Positions 58,562-64,000 of a stretch of 64,000 nt of DNA are shown here, piece after piece; the first letter of the stretch is position 1, and every line of letters starts with the position of its first letter. A program made the position numbers and the translations under genes. A model generated the notes under the pieces. It was not told where the DNA came from, made no database searches, and saw nothing but the letters and a program-made list of their open reading frames with translations. The stretch lies in contig JAGFNQ010000870.1 of assembly GCA_024364735.1 (NCBI GenBank), positions 110,711-174,710 on the forward strand. The letters are read 5' to 3'. This DNA is from Boesenbergia rotunda. Its lineage: Eukaryota > Streptophyta > Magnoliopsida > Zingiberales > Zingiberaceae.

Positions 58562-59214
58562 CAGCTTGCAACGCCCGCTTTTTTTTCCCTCAAAAAGCGG
58601 CGTTACGCTAACCATACATGTACATATAATACATCTTAATGCAGCGGAATAGTAAATTCTTTTACACATGCTTTTAACCATGCAACTAGTACTTAAATCA
58701 TATACACATATCTGGGTTATCATTCAGGGACATGGTGACATTATATTTAACATATTATCAGCATACCTAGCATCATGATATCAACTTTCCATAACTTATT
58801 CATAAGCATTTCAGGTAACATTTTACCAGCATGCGTAGCATCATGATATCGACTTTCCATAACTTATTCATAAGCATTTCAGGTAGTAAGTAGTTTATCC
58901 ATAAACTTCACGAATAGTAAATTGTTTCCTAGGCATAACTATCACAAGTCGAGCCTAAAACCAAAGTAAACATTGTCAGATCACAAAACATGCGATAAGT
59001 GAAATGAGAGGGATTCTTGGCCATGTCACTACCACACACACATATTCTTGCCTCTCCTGCTGCTTCCCTTAGTAATTTCATGCTTGATCTGCGGTATAAG
59101 AAAAATAAAACTATAAGCATGGAGGCTTAGTAAAACCATTTTCCTACTCACAAAATCCATACATCGTATAAACATGAACATAATGCTTCAATCCTACATA
59201 TCATAGCATACTTC

Positions 59215-59550
59215 TTATCATGAACATTTACACAATCATGGCATCATCGTTTTAGCATAAACATAGATAAAATCATGGCATCCGAATTTAGCATGAACAT
59301 GGATATTGTGGCATCATACTTTAGCATGAACATAAATGAAATCATGGCATCATAACTTAGCATGAACATAAACACAATCATAGCAGCATAACTAACATGA
59401 ACATAAACATAATCATGACATCATAATTATCATGAACATAAACATAATCATGGCATCATAATTAACGTGAACATAAATATAATCATGGCATCATAATTAA
59501 CATGAACATAAATATAATCATGGCATTATATCTAGCATGAACATACTTGG
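59215..59550. repeat. Minisatellite in LTR M
   Basis: About nine copies of a 35-bp unit: ACATGAACATAAACATAATC then ATGGCATCATAATTA, with most variation in the first half. No coding sense. Confidence 0.85.
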
Positions 59551-59784
59551 CATTATCATACTTTGCATCAACATACCTTGCATAAACATACTTTTCATAA
59601 ACATAATGCATAACATGGATGGATGCATGGGCAAATGCATATATCATAAGGATGCTTAGTTTAAAATCATACTTTTTAAATACTTAAACATAATCATAAC
59701 ATTCATTGGGGCCCTGGCTTGTACCACATTCATTCATCATATGCGCGCATCCCTAAGTAAATACGAGGTAGCTAATCTCGACCT

Positions 59785-59890
59785 ACTAGGGTAAGGACAG
59801 CTTCATCGGTTGTCCCGAACCGTAAGGACAGCTTCATCGGTAGTCCCGAACCGTGGACAGCTTCATCGGTAGTCCAGAACCGTGGACCTT
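59785..59890. repeat. Three tandem 31-34-bp units in LTR M
   Basis: Unit GGACAGCTTCATCGGTAGTC plus CCGAACCGT, three times. It sits where LTR I has its ACTAGGTTATC tandem, after the shared CGAGGTAGC block. Confidence 0.8.
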
Positions 59891-61326
59891 ATTCAGGTCC
59901 GGTACAAGCCCATTCTTAAAAATAAAATACTTTCACATGCTTCTTCATTCATACAACATTCATAGCATATTCATTCATTCTTAATGCTTAACATCATCAT
60001 TATGCCTTATAGGCATGAATCTTTTCTTCATTCATCGTTTCATTCCATATCATCATTATGCCTTGAAGGCATGAACTTTAACTTCATTCATCATTTTTCA
60101 TTCATAACATGACTTGCATACATATCATTCATAAATCATGGCATACATACATATCATTCATATCTCATGGCATACCTACATAATTAGCATCTTAATTCAT
60201 AAAAACATGCATGGCCATGGTACATGGAAAAACATTCCTAGATCCTTTCATACATGATACATTTCCTTAGGTTCATGGCACATGCTCTAAACGTTTATGA
60301 ATCATTATAACAAGTGACTTAACATACAATTCATGACCCATAGGCTAGGGTTTTCATTGGCATAAAATTCTTCCAACATACTTAAGCATATACATACATC
60401 ATAGTACCCTATAAACAAACATCCTTGTGGTCTTAACTCAACCCTAGCCCTAGGTTATGGCCTTGGCCGAAACCCTAAGGAAAACCTAGGTCCATGGAAA
60501 ACTTCATATGAATCACCTATATCATCTTATACAAACATACATTGCCATAGAAAACATTTGATCCCATAATTAAGGTTAACCCTAATCCATTAACCCTAAA
60601 TTTGCTCTTGGCTGAAACTCAAAGGGGTCCCTAAAATTCATGAAAAATTCTTAAAAACACAATTTCTATCCATCATGTCATAGGGGAACCAAAATTAACA
60701 TGTTGAATGGTTAGATCAAGGTCCAACCATGGATTAGGGTTCTTGGCCGAAATTCATAAGGGCTATTAATCATGTAAAAATTCATATGAATCACTACTAA
60801 CATCACTTACATCATAAGAAGACTTAAGAACCATCATTTGAAAGTTAAAAACTAATCCTAGCCATAAAACTTGAAGGTGGCCGAAACCCTAAGTCCTTCT
60901 TCATGGATTTTCATCTTAGATCTCAAACAAAAAGCTTAGATCATATCCATATCAAGAAAAACCATTACACCACAGGTGAGGGGGGTCTTATCTTGGTTTA
61001 CCTTGATTTTAGACCTTAGATGGGGAGGAGGATGAAGACCTTGTTGTCTCTTGACCACCCCTAGCCTTTGCAACCTTGTAAAAACCTTGGATCTTGGAAG
61101 AGAGACCCTCTTGTGAAGCTTTTCCAAAGGGAAACCTCTCCTTGAGGTTTCGGCTAAGATGAGGAAGGAAGAGGGAGAAGGGTGGACTTAGTGGAAGAAG
61201 AGAAGTAACCCCCCATGCCCTCTCTTTATACCACTTTAAGGAGGCAAGTGAAGAGTCATGGTGGATGACTCTTCATTTTCTTTAAGCCTTAACCAAAATC
61301 CACTTCATTCTCTACTAGCACTCCCT

Positions 61327-61396
61327 TGCTAGGTGAATTGGTTAGAGCATGCATGCTTGTAGACTAGGTCCAAGGTTCAATCCTTGGTGCATGCAC
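61327..61396 (+). repeat. tRNA-like module in LTR M (antisense)
   Basis: GGTGAATTGGTTAGAGC resembles the A-box/D-arm of a tRNA, and GGTTCAATCC is a consensus B box about 30 bases later, followed by TTGGTGCATGC, which could pair with GCATGCATGC upstream. Acceptor stem absent. Antisense to the LTR, as the U3 module of J is. Confidence 0.55.
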
Positions 61397-61858
61397 TTTA
61401 TTTTTATTTTATTTTTATTTTATTTTTCTTTATTTTTGAAAATTCCCTAAAATTCACCCATAATCATGCTAAAATTCCTAATTACAATTCTTTTATATTT
61501 ATATTAAATTCTACCTAATTAAAATCCATTTTTAGAGCCCATATAAGGCTCATTAGTACTTAACTTCTCAATTTAAATAGGAAAATCATGCTAAAACTCA
61601 CCCATAATCCTACTAATATTCCTAATTAAAATCTATTTATATTTATATTAAATTTTTGCCTAAAATCTACCGATAAGCATGGTACTAGAAAGCCCATATA
61701 AGGTCCATTAGTACTTAGTTCCTCAATTTAAATGAGAAAGTCATGGATTTCTAGGCTAAGGTTCGTACTAATATCTCTAGGTCCCTCGGAAAATTATCTA
61801 GACATGATCAATATTTTAAAGAAAATATTTAGAAAATTTTCCAGGTCGTTACACAGCT

Positions 61859-62488
61859 AGCTCCTCAGAGCCTCCAAATATCAAGAAATATTCTTTCGTC
61901 CTTCGTATGTACTTAAGAATATTCTTGACAGCTATCCAGAGACTTTGACCTGGATCTGACTGGTACCTGCTCGTCATGCTCAAAGCATACGAGACATCTG
62001 GACGAGTACAAAGTATGGCGTACATGATAGACCCTATAGCGGATGCATAAGGGAGCTGATCCATACGGTCTCTCTCCTCCTTAGAAGAGGGACCTTGAGT
62101 CTTCGAAAGATTCACACCATGTGACATTGGCAGAAATCCCTTCTTGGAATTCTGCATGGCAAAATGATTAAGCACCTTGTCAATATATGTACTCTGACTT
62201 AAGCTAAGCAATCTCTTAGATCTATCTCTATAGATCTTGATGCCTAGGATATAGGCTGCTTCACCTAAGTCTTTCATTGAGAAACAATTTCCTAGCCACG
62301 TCTTCACAGACTATAGTGAAGGGATATCATTCCCAATGAGGAGTATGTTATCCACATATAAGATTAGGAAGATAACTATGCTCCCACTAACGCTCTTATA
62401 GACACAAGGTTCATCTTCATTCTTGATAAAACCAAACGCTTTGATTGCATCATCGAATCGAAGATTCTAGCTTCGAGAAGCTTGCTTT
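61859..62488 (-). pseudogene. pol: Element F reverse transcriptase and start of RNase H
   Basis: From 62488 down: QASR...FDDAIKAFGFIKNEDEPCVY, then FLILYVDNILLIG, in which the second catalytic Asp is Asn, a stop near 62313, then MKDLGEAAYILGIKIYRD and SAIGSIMYAILCTRPDVSYA. Ends in GGSEEL at the target site of LTR M. LTR A' is inserted in the QASR segment at 62488/62489. Copia, close in type to element G. Confidence 0.9.
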
Positions 62489-64000
62489 TGTTAGGACCGG
62501 GTGCATGCCGACGCGGACACGTATTGTAATTGTTACATAATTATATGCAGCGGAAACAAAAGCATGAATAATTTCCTAAATTATTCTAACACATATCCTA
62601 AGCATGCAATGTGTTCACATAATCGTAATATAAAATTTTTGCAGAAAAGGAGATTACTCTACAAATTACCTTGTGTAACTTGGAAGAAGGGATGAGATCC
62701 AACCGTTAGCGTCCCTTGAAAGCTCCGCCTCTATTCGTATCCACGCCGAGTATCGTCGGGATGACTTCGCTAAGCCACGAGTTTTATATTCACGAGAACT
62801 ACTAGATTCTCCGTGAACACGACGAAAACCGAGAGAGTAATCAAATCGAAAGACTCACCACCTAGGTTGGCCGAAGAGGAAGATCGTCGCAAGGAAGAAC
62901 TTCGTCGCCTTGATGCTTCTCCTTGTGCTCACGGCAAGAAGAAAGAAGGAAGGCCTATAGCCGGCCAAGAGAGAGGGAGAGAAGAAGAGGAGAGAGCCCA
63001 AGCAATTCTTGGATGGATCCTCTTCCATGGCACCCCTTGGGTCCTTTATATAAGGAGAGGTTTCTTAATTCCCAAGCAAACCTCTCCTTGATTATGGAAT
63101 AATTTCTCAATCAATCCATAATCAAGGCTCTCATGATCAAGCTTCTTCTTCTTGATTATGGAATAATTTCTCAATCAATCCATAATCAAGGCTCTCTTTC
63201 TTTTGGCATGATTATATAAAATTTATAAAACCAACCATTGGTTCATTATATAAAAATTTATAAAACAAACCAACCATTGGTTCATTATAAAAATTTATAT
63301 ATATATAAAATTTATATAACCTTTTATAAAATAAACCAACCTTTGGTCTATTTTATAAAACAAACCAAAATAGCCTTATTCTCTTATGGTGGTGGCCGGC
63401 CATGACAAGAAGAGAGGAGGCCCCCTCCTTGGCCGGCCCATCTAACCCCAATTGGATCAAATGCCTTAATGAATTAAACTTATTTAATTCACCCATTAAG
63501 TCTTTAAAATACTTAGCCATTCTATGCTTCCGATGCGTCTGAAATAAATTCAGTTTTTGACTATTGTTTGGACTTACCAAACATAGTCTATCTCGATTGG
63601 AGAATCCAATTCTCAACTCGTTTTAAATCCTTCGAATTATTCGTTATGCGTGTGACCAAATAGGCTTTCAATTTATGTTGGCCGTCCATAATTAGCTAAT
63701 TAATTATAGAACGATCATGAGTGGCACCTAGTAGTACATCATGATCCCCAATTAATTGAAAGATCAACGGTTGACCTCAGAAATGATTCTGAAACCCTTC
63801 AGCAGCTATAATGAATCGTGCCTCATTCCCTTCACCATCTTATACCCACTTGGTTCAGGACATGGTCTATGTGTGTCAGTCCCCACTAGGCTGACTACGT
63901 CACACCTAGCACAAGTAACGTCTCCTCGTCCTATGGATTATAATTACTCTCATGTATTTAAGATATTCATACTCTGAACATGTCATGCTCTGGCCAGAGG
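62489..64000 (-). mobile_element. LTR of the A family (A'), running off the window
   Basis: TGTTAGGACCGGGTGCATG matches the start of LTR A and the similarity goes on to the window end (63600-64000 vs 2100-2490: TCAACTCGTTTTAAATCC, GAACGATCATGAGTGGCACC). It abuts element F coding DNA on the left without a PBS, so it is the 3' LTR of a minus-strand element or a solo LTR. GCTTT (62484-62488) would be the target repeat. A 50-bp repeat occurs twice (63087-63138, 63148-63198). Confidence 0.85.

Larger units (their letters stand above)
58567..61853 (-). mobile_element. Solo gypsy LTR M (3.3 kb)
   Basis: TGCAACGCCC...GGTCGTTACA with target repeats CAGCT at 58562-58566 and 61854-61858, and no internal region. 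It shares with LTRs I and J the block GCGCATCCCTAA...CGAGGTAGC (~59740-59790), placing it in the same chromovirus group; direction is as for I. It is unusually long for a solo LTR because of internal repeats. Confidence 0.9.

Noticed and set aside
61327..61396. Functional tRNA gene
   Set aside because: B box and D-arm-like parts are present but no 7-bp acceptor stem or proper anticodon arm can be drawn. The same holds for the modules in I and J.

Overview
This is plant nuclear DNA made almost entirely of LTR retrotransposons nested inside one another. I see no host gene, rRNA gene, complete tRNA gene or CRISPR array. The plant origin rests on the element types: Ty1/copia Sirevirus-like elements, Ty3/gypsy chromovirus-like (Tekay/Del-type) elements, longer-LTR copia elements and a TRIM, all with primer-binding sites (PBS) matching initiator tRNA-Met (TGGTATCAGAGC type). 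The species cannot be told. Element letters A-M are mine.

Left stack (1-21826). Element A (minus; LTR 628-3153) sits in the 3' LTR of Sirevirus-like element B (minus; 3154-10261 visible). B sits in the reverse transcriptase of gypsy element J (plus; 10262-14555 visible). J sits in the 5' LTR of Sirevirus-like element C (plus; 14556-~21826), which also carries a TRIM (14690-15402). C has lost gag and has an in-frame deletion through RT/RNase H.

Middle (21827-25227). A truncated copia element D (minus) abuts C and is inserted in the gag of Sirevirus-like element E.

Right stack (25228-56315). The LTR of E is split twice: by solo LTR K (25605-27380) and by copia element G (27585-55629; 5-bp target duplication CTGAG). 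G contains solo Sirevirus LTR L (30721-32131; CTATA) and Sirevirus-like element H (33014-50908; GGATA). H contains gypsy element I (35111-44420; CTTGT). H has gag and an envelope-like second ORF but no visible pol.

Far right (56316-64000). Copia element F (minus) is cut by a 3.3-kb solo gypsy LTR M (58567-61853; CAGCT) and by another LTR of the A family (62489 to the window end).

Every coding region is damaged, yet insertion ends are well preserved and give a clear order of events. The most unusual signals are an LTR-like promoter plus possible intron before the second ORF of H; arrays of short hairpins with compensatory stem changes in Sirevirus LTRs; tRNA-like modules in the gypsy LTRs; and palindromes shared between copia and gypsy LTRs.
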